Shown one piece after another: positions 34,738 through 43,320 of a stretch of DNA of 64,000 nt (positions within the stretch are counted from its first letter, which is position 1; each line of letters begins with the position of its first letter). The position numbers were made by a program, and so were the translations under genes. The notes below the pieces were generated by a model that was not told the origin of the DNA, did no database searches, and worked only from the letters and a program-made list of their open reading frames with translations. Origin of the DNA: Bilophila sp964538355 (GTDB lineage: Bacteria; Desulfobacterota; Desulfovibrionia; Desulfovibrionales; Desulfovibrionaceae); assembly GCA_964538355.1 (NCBI GenBank), contig CAZIFC010000004.1:92142-156141 (forward strand), read 5' to 3'.

Positions 34738-35131
34738 GGGACACCTTCGTTTGCGCTGAAGTGCTCGACATGCCGGTTGCATTCCCGTCATTGTGCTTGG
34801 TTGAAGCTCCCATCTTCACGGCATCCTTGCCCTGAAACTGCACTTTTGCGGAACCCTTGGTGAATTCGCCCGGCCCGATGAACTTGCCGGACGAAACCCC
34901 TCCGGCAACGCCCGGCTCGTCCCCGTTGGAGATCGTCGTCTTTGACTTGACGTTCAGGGCCGCCGCTCCGCAAATAAAGACCTTGGTTGACGCCGTATTC
35001 GGAAGCACCATGTTGCATTGAAAAATATTCACATAGGGAACAGGCGTAGGCGGCCCGGGAGGTGCGGGCGTCTTGCAGACATCAGGAACGGAGCTGGTGC
35101 ACATGCCACCCTGCACGGTCAATGCAAACAT
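34727..35131 (-). CDS. DUF4150 PAAR-like spike-tip protein
   Basis: This 134-residue protein fits the DUF4150 (PAAR-like) family: CTSSVPDVCKTPAPPGPPTP near the start, YVNIFQC, and the glycine-rich turn GDEPGVAGGVSSGKF. The ending KHNDGNATGMSSTSAQTKV is also typical. PAAR-like proteins sharpen the VgrG tip and can carry effectors. There is no C-terminal toxin extension here. It lies between tssJ and the DUF3540 gene. Confidence 0.85.
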   Translation of the reverse strand: MFALTVQGGMCTSSVPDVCKTPAPPGPPTPVPYVNIFQCNMVLPNTASTKVFICGAAALNVKSKTTISNGDEPGVAGGVSSGKFIGPGEFTKGSAKVQFQGKDAVKMGASTKHNDGNATGMSSTSAQTKVSLGG

Positions 35132-35134
35132 GAT

Positions 35135-35725
35135 CTACCCCAGCTTGATATGTTCGGCATCCATATCAAGCAATGTTTGAGCCCGGACATCGGCAGTCTC
35201 TGCCCGAACACGCAAGCCGCCTTCGCTGGCAATGCGTATCCTCCCGGCTTTTTTATCTAAAAGATCTGATACCTGTTCATGTACAGTGCCATAAGTTCCC
35301 GTGCGCCGCAAGATTTTCTCACCGAAGCTTCTGGCAAGAAGCCGGACGGCCTTGAAGCTCTGCAGGAAAAGCGTCCCGGACAAGGTAAACAGCCTGGCTC
35401 CGATGCGAACGCTTTCCCCCTTGAGTGCGATCTGGGGTGCCTCCATGTGCAGGGATTCCGCACGAATGGTCGCCGCATCAGGAAGCTGCACTGTCCCTTC
35501 CCGCTTCTTCTGAACAAGCACATGCAGAATCCACGCGGCTCCATTCTCCAGCAGCGCAAGCAGAACCTCATCCCCCTGCTGCGGAACAAGGAGGCATCCG
35601 GCGGCGCGATCGGCCCGGATCAGCCCCTGCGGGCTGACGACAAGAAAATGCTCCCCATCACAGCCGTGGATTTTTCCAGAGACGAGGGAGTTTCCGATTG
35701 CGGACAGGGGGAGTGCTCTTCCCAT
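35135..35725 (-). CDS. DUF3540 T6SS accessory protein
   Basis: The 196-residue protein matches DUF3540 as I know it: an N-terminal domain with AAGCLLVPQQGDEVLLAL, then a repetitive beta-helix-like part (IRAESLHMEAPQIALKG, IRIASEGGLRVRAETADVRA) that resembles the needle of VgrG. DUF3540 genes usually occur with DUF2169, DUF4150 and pentapeptide genes beside vgrG, as here. A role in effector loading is likely but has not been shown for this protein. Confidence 0.82.
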   Translation of the reverse strand: MGRALPLSAIGNSLVSGKIHGCDGEHFLVVSPQGLIRADRAAGCLLVPQQGDEVLLALLENGAAWILHVLVQKKREGTVQLPDAATIRAESLHMEAPQIALKGESVRIGARLFTLSGTLFLQSFKAVRLLARSFGEKILRRTGTYGTVHEQVSDLLDKKAGRIRIASEGGLRVRAETADVRAQTLLDMDAEHIKLG

Positions 35726-35767
35726 ATTGTTTCTCCAGTTGAGGCATAGGGGCGAAACCGGAACGGA

Positions 35768-36649
35768 TCAGCCCTGTACGTGAAACTGCTCGGCCCGCAA
35801 GCGGGCGGGATCGGTTGGGCGGGAACCGGAAAGAATGGCCCCGGCTACGCTGTCGGCCTCGCGCAACATGACATTGTGAAGGTTTGCGAGCGTCAAGTTC
35901 GCGTTGTCGAACCGGGTATGCGTGACGACCGCGTGGGAAAGATCGGCAAGGGTCAGATCCGCGCCCGAAAAGGCCGCGCCGGACAGATCCGCACCCGTAA
36001 ACACCGCTGTCTTGAGCCGTGTCCGGGAAAGGTCGGCGCACTGGAGCCGGGCCGAAGCAAACTGGGCAGCTTCGCAGTCGCAATCGCTGCATGTGGCTCT
36101 GCTCAGGTTGCTCCCGATGAACGCGGCCCGCTTCAGGCTGCACCGGACAAACGCAGCCCCGGAAGCATCCGTATCCATTGCCGAGAGCTGGGTAAGATCG
36201 GAGTCCCGACACGACAGCCCGGAGAGCCGACACGCCTGAAGAACCATCAGTTCGGCGTTGACCTGCGTAAAACGGTTTTGGGAGCAGTCGCACCGAACCC
36301 AAAGGCTCATGGAAAAATCCGTTCCATTGGCTTCCTTGGGAGGCGTCACGTCAATCAGTGTCGCCTGATGCAGGCACGCCCTGTCCCAGCGGACGTCTTC
36401 AAAGACCGTACCGGAAAAAACGGCTCTGGCAAGGTTGGTCCCATCAAGGCAAACCCGTTGCAGGCGTGTCCGGTTCAGGGTTGCGCCGGACATGGCCGCG
36501 TCCTGAAAGGCGCAGCCGAGGAAGACCGCCTCGTCAAGGGTAGCGTCAACAAGGTTGGCACCAACAAAAGAACAGCGTTCAAATCGCCAGCCCGTCAAAT
36601 CCTGCCCTGCAAAGTCGCTTCCTGAAAAATCGGTATCCGTATAGTCCAT
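35768..36649 (-). CDS. Pentapeptide-repeat protein in the T6SS spike module
   Basis: Nearly all 293 residues follow the A(D/N)LXX pentapeptide pattern: DTDFSGSDFAGQDLTGWRFE, GANLVDATLDEAVFLG, TRLKTAVFTGADLSGAAFSG and others, giving about 45-50 repeats that fold into a right-handed quadrilateral helix. No signal or catalytic motif is visible. It may be a secreted cargo, a chaperone, or an immunity-type protein. It is 24 bases downstream of the DUF2169 fusion gene, whose C-terminus has the same repeats, which suggests duplication of that domain. Confidence 0.85.
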   Translation of the reverse strand: MDYTDTDFSGSDFAGQDLTGWRFERCSFVGANLVDATLDEAVFLGCAFQDAAMSGATLNRTRLQRVCLDGTNLARAVFSGTVFEDVRWDRACLHQATLIDVTPPKEANGTDFSMSLWVRCDCSQNRFTQVNAELMVLQACRLSGLSCRDSDLTQLSAMDTDASGAAFVRCSLKRAAFIGSNLSRATCSDCDCEAAQFASARLQCADLSRTRLKTAVFTGADLSGAAFSGADLTLADLSHAVVTHTRFDNANLTLANLHNVMLREADSVAGAILSGSRPTDPARLRAEQFHVQG

Positions 36650-36672
36650 GCTTCCCTCCGCAGAATCACGGG

Positions 36673-39627
36673 TTAGGCTTTGGCGCGGGCGGCAACGATG
36701 GTTGCGGTCAGATCGGTTCCTTCCAGACCGGTCTGCGGGCCGTACCCGAAGCGGTACAGGTCAGCCGAATACAGGCTGGCACCGCTGAAGTCTGCCGTTT
36801 CCGCCTGCGCCTCCCGGAAAGAGGCTCCGTAAAGATCCGCATAGCGCGCGTCCGCCTTGTGGAGCCTTGCCCGGGAGAAATCCCCCTGCCGTGCCCGCGC
36901 CGAACGCCAGGTCGTACCGGAAAGATCGCAATCCGTGAAACTGGCGTTGTCGGCCTGCACGCCGGTAAAGGTTCCGCCGGTGCAGGGAACCGCCTTCCAT
37001 GAGGAGCCGGTCAACGTGGCCCCTGTGCAGACGACACCGGGTGCTCTCGTGCCAAAGCCGAGGGAAGCGTCGGTAAGATCGGCCTTCCTGAATGAGGCGT
37101 TTTCGAGCGACGCCTCATGAAAGTCCGCATGCTGCAACTGTGCGCCCTCAAAGTCGGCATTGTCGAGCGTGCAAAAATGCATCCGCATCTTGTCGCACTG
37201 CGCCCCTGCCGCCTTCAGGCCGGAGCCTTCGGCTTTGGCAAAGGTCACGCCAGTCAGCGCGGCTCCTGAAAACACCGCACCGGTCAAGACCGCACCGGTA
37301 AAGTCGGCATCTGGAGCCGCCGCGGAAGCAAAGGAAACGCCCGGCAACCGTGTTTCATGGAAAAGGGCATCCGGCAGGGAGGCCCCGACAAAGCTGCCTC
37401 CGGTAACGTCGGAGCGGGAAAAATCGGCTCCATCCAGCTTGGCACCGTCAAAGTTTGCCCCCCGGAGGTCGCGATCGGAAAAATCCATCCCCTGGAGTTC
37501 CAGACCGGCAAGCACGGCTCCGACAAGCGACGCCCCGGCAAGCAACGCGGCGGCGACAGTTTCCCGTGAATGGGAAGAGGTGCCGCCCTGCTCCCCTCCA
37601 GACGGCACGGCCTGTTCCGCCGACGCGCCGCTCCCTGAAGCGGTGTCCCTATCGGATCGTTCAAGCGGCGCAGAGGGTTGCTTCTCCTGCTCGGCCTGCG
37701 TTTCCTGTCCCAAAGGCTCCGGCTCCGCAACGCCGGACGCCGCGTCCGGGACGGCATCGCTTCCGGGAGAGGGTTCCTCGAGAAGCCCGGTTTCAATCAT
37801 TGCCTTTCGTACCGCATCAAGAAGCCCGGCGACGGAATCCGCAGGCAAACCGCACTCCGCTTCGAGCTTGCCCGCGTAGGCGATGAGCGCATCCATATCG
37901 TCAGTACCGGGAATGTCATCATTTTCAAGGTGATCCAACAGCCGCTCGGCAACCTGCGGTTCAACGCCCCTTTCCACCAGAGCCTGTACCGCCTCCGGAA
38001 GGGGCTTGCCGCCGCTCAAATCTTCAAGAGCCGCCATGCTTTCAGGCCCCTGCGCTCCGAGAACGGTACGCATCATGCCAAGAATATCGTCAGAAGGATG
38101 CATGATCGCCGCAAACGAACCGAGGTATTCCGCAACGGCAGCCTCCCATTCGGCTTGTGTGTCAAAATCCGAAGGGGATGGCTGCTCCAGCTCCAAAGCT
38201 CTGGCGGCGGCGGAGGCATCGGCTTCGGAAACTCCGGCCTCCACCAGTGCCGTGAAAACATCGTCGGGAGGCTCCGGCTGATCCAGCGTCTGCGCCATCT
38301 GGGCACAGATTTCACGGACACGCTGTTCCATCTCCGCTTCCTGCTCAGGGGTGAGCGGCGGAATCCCCTGCTCCGCGAGAGCCGCATTGATTTCGTCCCG
38401 GCTTTCCGCAAAATGCTGGAGGGCATCCTCCACCATCCCGTCTTCTGCCGAAGCGGCGGGTTCGGATACCGCCACGGGTGCGGGCTTTTCCAACGGCCCG
38501 TCGGAAGGCTCTTCCTTCGCGGCCTCCCCACCCGCAACCCCATGCGCGGAACCTCCCGTATGGGCAGCCGCAGCGGCGGCTCCCACGCCTGCGGCAACGG
38601 CGGCTCCGCCAAGAACCGTTGCGGTTGCACCTTCCGCTGCCGGAGCAGCGGCCTCCGCCTCCGGAGGCGCAGCAACCTCCGGCGGGGGCAAGGGAAGATC
38701 CGGTGCCACCACAGCCTCCGGTTCCAGCGTCAAGCGGATGGCGGCGATATCCGAAGCGACCGTATCGGCACACGGCACAAGACAATGCCACAAATACAAG
38801 CCCGTAAGCTCTCCGGGGAAAAGCCATACGGTGTCCCGCGTAGCCGCACAGCGTTTCCAGCCTTCCGGCGCGGCGGGGTCTTCGGATGTCGGCGCGGCCC
38901 GGCGAACCTCCACGCAAAGCTGATTATCCGGGGCCGCCACCGCAATTCGGGCATGTTCCGGGTGGAGATTGGTAAGGAGGATCTGTTCCCCACCGTCAAG
39001 ACGGGCCAGACGTTGCTGCGGCTGGGCCAGATTATAAAAGGCCCAGTCAAAATCTTTCGGAACGCCGGGCCACTCGTTTTTCAACCATGCGGCATCGTAG
39101 GTACCCATGTTTTTCATACGGCAAGGCCACGCCCCCAGCGGCCCCGGGCACGCGGGCCGGCGGTCGCCATCGTTCTTGTCGAGCACGGTAGGCAGCCGCA
39201 ACACTCCAGCGGCATCCTTCTCAAGCCCGCATCCCAACGGATTGTCGGGGTGCTGCGAAGCCCCCCAGGTGTTGGCCCAGGTGAGCGGCATCACGGTAAA
39301 CGGCTGGTCATGCTCGCCCCGGACGAGCCATTCGCGGCGTGACGCCCCAACCTCCGTTTGCAGGACAAGCCCCCGCATGGGTTCACCACGCGGCGTGCAG
39401 GCGTTTCCGACAAGGAGCCACTCCGCCTGTTTCTTGGGAAGCCCCATATCCAGACAGTCTCCGGAGCCAAGGCTCTTCAACGCGGCAATGAGTGCCTTTT
39501 CTATGGGAAGCGGTGCCCCGGTCAGCAGATCAAAGCCGAACGAAATGGTCAGGCTCTGGTACAGCGTTCCGCCCCAATCCAGCGGCTGGCTGGTCAGCTC
39601 CAGCGTTTCCGGCTTCAGGATATCCAT
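36673..39627 (-). CDS. DUF2169 protein fused to a pentapeptide-repeat domain
   Basis: The 984-residue protein starts with a DUF2169 domain (about 1-310) recognised by QSLTISFGFDLLTGAPLP and WPGVPKDFDWAFYNLAQPQQ. An Ala/Pro/Glu-rich linker with a glycine-alanine block (about 310-395) follows, then an acidic helical part (about 395-690), then about 55 pentapeptide repeats (about 695-975). DUF2169 proteins act as T6SS effector adaptors. The fusion to a long pentapeptide helix is unusual. It lies five bases after vgrG. Confidence 0.82.
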   Translation of the reverse strand: MDILKPETLELTSQPLDWGGTLYQSLTISFGFDLLTGAPLPIEKALIAALKSLGSGDCLDMGLPKKQAEWLLVGNACTPRGEPMRGLVLQTEVGASRREWLVRGEHDQPFTVMPLTWANTWGASQHPDNPLGCGLEKDAAGVLRLPTVLDKNDGDRRPACPGPLGAWPCRMKNMGTYDAAWLKNEWPGVPKDFDWAFYNLAQPQQRLARLDGGEQILLTNLHPEHARIAVAAPDNQLCVEVRRAAPTSEDPAAPEGWKRCAATRDTVWLFPGELTGLYLWHCLVPCADTVASDIAAIRLTLEPEAVVAPDLPLPPPEVAAPPEAEAAAPAAEGATATVLGGAAVAAGVGAAAAAAHTGGSAHGVAGGEAAKEEPSDGPLEKPAPVAVSEPAASAEDGMVEDALQHFAESRDEINAALAEQGIPPLTPEQEAEMEQRVREICAQMAQTLDQPEPPDDVFTALVEAGVSEADASAAARALELEQPSPSDFDTQAEWEAAVAEYLGSFAAIMHPSDDILGMMRTVLGAQGPESMAALEDLSGGKPLPEAVQALVERGVEPQVAERLLDHLENDDIPGTDDMDALIAYAGKLEAECGLPADSVAGLLDAVRKAMIETGLLEEPSPGSDAVPDAASGVAEPEPLGQETQAEQEKQPSAPLERSDRDTASGSGASAEQAVPSGGEQGGTSSHSRETVAAALLAGASLVGAVLAGLELQGMDFSDRDLRGANFDGAKLDGADFSRSDVTGGSFVGASLPDALFHETRLPGVSFASAAAPDADFTGAVLTGAVFSGAALTGVTFAKAEGSGLKAAGAQCDKMRMHFCTLDNADFEGAQLQHADFHEASLENASFRKADLTDASLGFGTRAPGVVCTGATLTGSSWKAVPCTGGTFTGVQADNASFTDCDLSGTTWRSARARQGDFSRARLHKADARYADLYGASFREAQAETADFSGASLYSADLYRFGYGPQTGLEGTDLTATIVAARAKA

Positions 39628-39631
39628 AGGC

Positions 39632-42600
39632 TTACTTCATGACCTTCACGGCACCATTGATTTCAATCACGCCGTTGCCATTGATCTTGCCGTTGTTCAC
39701 CGTGACATCACCAATAAGGACTTCTTTATTCTTCGCTGCCAGCGTGATTTTTCCATCCTTAAACGTCATAACGGATTCACTTCCCTGAAGCGTAAGAGCC
39801 TCGGGTTCAAGGAGTATCTTGGGAGCCTTGCCCTTTCCTTCTGCCGTTTGAAAAGTCAATTTATCAGGTTCGGCAAGAATCTGCTGCTTGATCTCTCCCT
39901 TCTTTTGAATTTCAAGCTGATATTTTCCCGCCGCAAAGGTTTCCAGAACACCGGTCGGTTTCGACTGTTCAAGCTGAACCTGCTGGAGGGATATTTTATC
40001 TTGGCTTTCAAGGGAGATGAATCCGCTCTCTTCCGCCTTTACAAATTTCTCTAGTTCTTTGACAAACTTGTCTTGTGTTTCCTTTATTTGGCTCTTGAGT
40101 TCGACAATGCCCTTTTCAAGGACAAGCTTTAATGCTTCTTTAAGAACTATATCCGCTGCTGAAGCATTCTGTTGGGCATTTTCTATTTCTTCTTTTCCTT
40201 TTTTTGCAACATCCAATGCTGTATACTGTGCCGATAGCGTTGTATCCAAGGCTATGACTGCTGGCCTTTTAAAGAAGGCATCCAAGTCCTGACTTATTTT
40301 CAAAGCATGCTTGCCTTCCAATGATTGAAGGATGTGTTTCCTCGCAATGCTCTTGTTCGTTAGCCACGTCACATGCTTACGCCACTGTGCTCCCTCATAA
40401 AGGCTGTTTGTGTCAACAGCCACAAAATTCTCTTTTCCGCTTAGCTTTTTCATATCAGGGTCGTCTATTGACCCTGTTTTCTTCATAAAATTGTTTGAAA
40501 AATTATTTTTTCTGATATCATCAATGGGCTTCCGTTTTTTAGGCTCTTTGGGAAGCCCCCATTGCTTAAGGGTTGCTTTACTACCTGACGTATCAAAGTC
40601 TACCTTGCCTTCCATTTTAGGAGAAATATTCTCTGTATTGAGGTATACGCATTCTGGGCTGTTGATGGATATCGGGCCAGAAGCGAGCATGTTTATGTTG
40701 GAATCCTTTGTATTTAAAAGGATACCGCCATAATCTTTTTCATTGTATTTTTTCGGCCCAAGAAAGAGCATAATAAACGCAATAATTTCAGGAAGAAGAT
40801 CTGACAAGGCGGAGGTTGTTACATCCAGGGTAGCTTCATGCTTTTTCTGAGCATAATACGATTCGTTCGTCGAACTGTCATCACAATATGTAGCCCATGC
40901 ATCTTCTAGCTTGAATTTCAATCCAGCAAATTCCGCCTTTTTCTTTTGCTTGTCAGATACATCGGCGTTAGGATCCGCTGCAAGTGCGTTTTGAATATCG
41001 ATAGTCAGCAGGACATTTTCCCGAAAGAGATCTCCGGCAACCATATCCTTTTTGCTGCACAGTGTATTTTTTGCCTCGCTCGACAATCCGGCTATGAGGC
41101 TTTCAGTATATTTATTCTTATATTCTGCCTTGTGATCGTTCAGGGTATTTATTGCCTTCTCAAGTATGGCTATATAATCTTCTTTAGAGTTTTCTTCTTT
41201 TTTGCTGGCAGCTTTTGACTGCATGCCCACACTTAGACTTTTCCCGGCAATGCTCAGCACCTGCCCCGCAACAAGCATTCCGATATTCGGCGGAACCTGT
41301 GCCACGGAACTGGCACTCCCTGACGAAGAGGACAAGGTATATCCATACATTGTCTTGAGCTTCTCCTTATCCTTCGTCACGTTTTTGACTCCACCACCCA
41401 GCTCATCGCCCATATCAATAAGGCTATTAATAATAACCGCACTCAGCTTGGTATCGCGAGCAGCGTTTTTCCAGGTCAACTTATTTGTTTTCTTGCCTTC
41501 GGCATCAAGAAAGTCAGAGGCTATTCCGCTGGACATCGTGATAAATTTCTGGATGAGCGCAAGGATGCCGGGGCTGCCAGCCTTTTGCGCCGCCTTGTAT
41601 CCGGTGGTCAGACACTTGGAAAAGGTGGCAATTTCCGAGCCTGCCATACTGTAGGCATTGAGTGAAATATCCGTCTTTGCCTCAAGTACCGAGGTAGATC
41701 CAGCGGTCATGGCAAGGCCGTTTCCTGAGGGAGTCCCCAGTGAAATACCTTGGGATTTATTGGTATCATGAAAGACGATCTGATTTCCGCCGGCAGACCG
41801 CATCCCGGAAAACTGGTTATTGCCGTTACCGGTAAGCGCACCGGTTTCCCCGTTGGGAATGGCCCCGGAAATAAGCGGTGCGTCGGGGTTGCCGTCGATG
41901 AAGGCCACCGCAACCTCTGTTCCCGGAAGGAGCGGGAAGCTCATGCCCGAACGGTTGCCCACCTGCGGCTGCGCCATGCGGACCCAGCACGAGGCATTTC
42001 CGGGAGCATTGTCCGAAACATCAAAGGGGAACAACACTTTGTACCGACCATACGCGTCAAGCTCAGGACGGGTTCCAGACCCTGCGCCGTCTATGAAAGC
42101 ATGGATAACGCCCTGTACCGAGGCCCGCGGCGATATCCGCGCCGGACGGTAGACAGCATCGGATTCGATACAGGAAAATGTGTTGTGATAAAAATAGTGG
42201 TCCTTCACATTATGCATGGGAATGCCAAGGCCAAGGCTCAGAAAAGCCTCCTGGCTTCCCTCGTGCGTGACATCCGTGAGGAAGTACTCCCGGTTAAAGG
42301 CGGGGCTGTAGTGATCGGTGAGGGTAAACAGAAAGCCGGGACGCAACGAAGGAACCGCACTGGTTCCGGTAAAGATGCGGCTCCGGCACAACAGTTCCTC
42401 CGCGCGGATCTTGGCGATACGCTGGGCTTCCGCTTCCGTTTCAACAGGTTCTCGGGTGAGGTAGACATCGCCGATGCCTGTTTTTGAAACATCCGCCACC
42501 CCGACGATAGGCTTGTTGGGATCTTTCCAGCTGTAGGAACGCACCACAACCCGGCGCGGGGTTTGTCCGCAGGTCAGGGCAAAGGAGAGGATCACCTCTT

Positions 42601-43240
42601 CAAGGTGCGCCGCCTGCATGCCGGACTGCGGAGAATACCGCAGCGACGTGGTTGCGGGAAGCGTGGCCCGTGTCGCCACCGAATCCGTAAAGACCAGCGT
42701 GTCCACCATGCCGTCCTGACGCGTGAACCAGCTGATGCCCTGCTGCTCAAGCCGCCAGCAGATATAGTCATAGACGCTTTCGTTGTGCTGCATGGCGAAT
42801 TCCTGTTTGGGATAGGAACCCGCAAGCTGGAATTCGCGCGCAAAGGTAAAGTAGGTCTGCTGGTTGAGAAGGGCGGTTACGGTATCCTGTACGGTCTGAT
42901 CGAGAAAAATTTGGCTTTGAACGATAAACCGCGTCTTCCAGAAGGTCGGGCGCAGGGTTACGCTGTAATAGGTATAGCCATTAAAATGACCGCTCTGCCG
43001 AAATTCCGAAGGATAGCCGGAAAACGTGGCGGTGCTTCCGTCCGCACGCTGGATTGTGAGTACGGCCCGATTGTGAAGGAGGGCTTCCGCATCTACGGCA
43101 ACATTGGTGCTGACCAGATCGATTTCAAAAGAAAATAATCTGTTGAGTCCTTCCGTTCCAGAGAAGCGGATCACATGAAAGGTTTCGGGGTCAAGCTCCA
43201 GAGAGACGAAACGAAAGAGTTCGGTATAACGATCAGCCAT
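39632..43240 (-). CDS. vgrG: T6SS spike protein VgrG (TssI) with long C-terminal extension
   Basis: VgrG trimers form the puncturing spike. The 1202-residue protein has the normal gp27/gp5 core in residues 1 to about 510: DYICWRLEQQGISWFTR, VQGVIHAFIDGAGSG, CWVRMAQPQVGNRSGMSFP and AFIDGNPDAPLISGAIPNGE. From about residue 550 to 1075 comes a lysine- and asparagine-rich, mostly helical section with one hydrophobic stretch (LLPEIIAFIMLFLGP), encoded by visibly AT-richer DNA. The last 130 residues return to short beta repeats and end in NGKINGNGVIEINGAVKVM. The extension could carry effector activity; no catalytic motif is recognisable. Confidence 0.92.
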   Translation of the reverse strand: MADRYTELFRFVSLELDPETFHVIRFSGTEGLNRLFSFEIDLVSTNVAVDAEALLHNRAVLTIQRADGSTATFSGYPSEFRQSGHFNGYTYYSVTLRPTFWKTRFIVQSQIFLDQTVQDTVTALLNQQTYFTFAREFQLAGSYPKQEFAMQHNESVYDYICWRLEQQGISWFTRQDGMVDTLVFTDSVATRATLPATTSLRYSPQSGMQAAHLEEVILSFALTCGQTPRRVVVRSYSWKDPNKPIVGVADVSKTGIGDVYLTREPVETEAEAQRIAKIRAEELLCRSRIFTGTSAVPSLRPGFLFTLTDHYSPAFNREYFLTDVTHEGSQEAFLSLGLGIPMHNVKDHYFYHNTFSCIESDAVYRPARISPRASVQGVIHAFIDGAGSGTRPELDAYGRYKVLFPFDVSDNAPGNASCWVRMAQPQVGNRSGMSFPLLPGTEVAVAFIDGNPDAPLISGAIPNGETGALTGNGNNQFSGMRSAGGNQIVFHDTNKSQGISLGTPSGNGLAMTAGSTSVLEAKTDISLNAYSMAGSEIATFSKCLTTGYKAAQKAGSPGILALIQKFITMSSGIASDFLDAEGKKTNKLTWKNAARDTKLSAVIINSLIDMGDELGGGVKNVTKDKEKLKTMYGYTLSSSSGSASSVAQVPPNIGMLVAGQVLSIAGKSLSVGMQSKAASKKEENSKEDYIAILEKAINTLNDHKAEYKNKYTESLIAGLSSEAKNTLCSKKDMVAGDLFRENVLLTIDIQNALAADPNADVSDKQKKKAEFAGLKFKLEDAWATYCDDSSTNESYYAQKKHEATLDVTTSALSDLLPEIIAFIMLFLGPKKYNEKDYGGILLNTKDSNINMLASGPISINSPECVYLNTENISPKMEGKVDFDTSGSKATLKQWGLPKEPKKRKPIDDIRKNNFSNNFMKKTGSIDDPDMKKLSGKENFVAVDTNSLYEGAQWRKHVTWLTNKSIARKHILQSLEGKHALKISQDLDAFFKRPAVIALDTTLSAQYTALDVAKKGKEEIENAQQNASAADIVLKEALKLVLEKGIVELKSQIKETQDKFVKELEKFVKAEESGFISLESQDKISLQQVQLEQSKPTGVLETFAAGKYQLEIQKKGEIKQQILAEPDKLTFQTAEGKGKAPKILLEPEALTLQGSESVMTFKDGKITLAAKNKEVLIGDVTVNNGKINGNGVIEINGAVKVMK

Positions 43241-43282
43241 AGTGCCTCCAGCGTAAACACGGTAAAACCCCGGCCTTTACAA

Positions 43283-43303
43283 ACTGCAAACAACGTTTGC
43301 AGT
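43283..43303. repeat. Hairpin between tssG and vgrG
   Basis: ACTGCAAAC (43283-43291) and GTTTGCAGT (43295-43303) form a perfect 9-bp stem with an AAC loop. It lies in the 80-bp gap after tssG and may slow or end transcription from tssFG into vgrG. A palindrome TGATCAA-A-TTGATCA at 43309-43323 lies beside it and overlaps the tssG stop. Confidence 0.55.
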
Positions 43304-43320
43304 GCATCTGATCAAATTGA

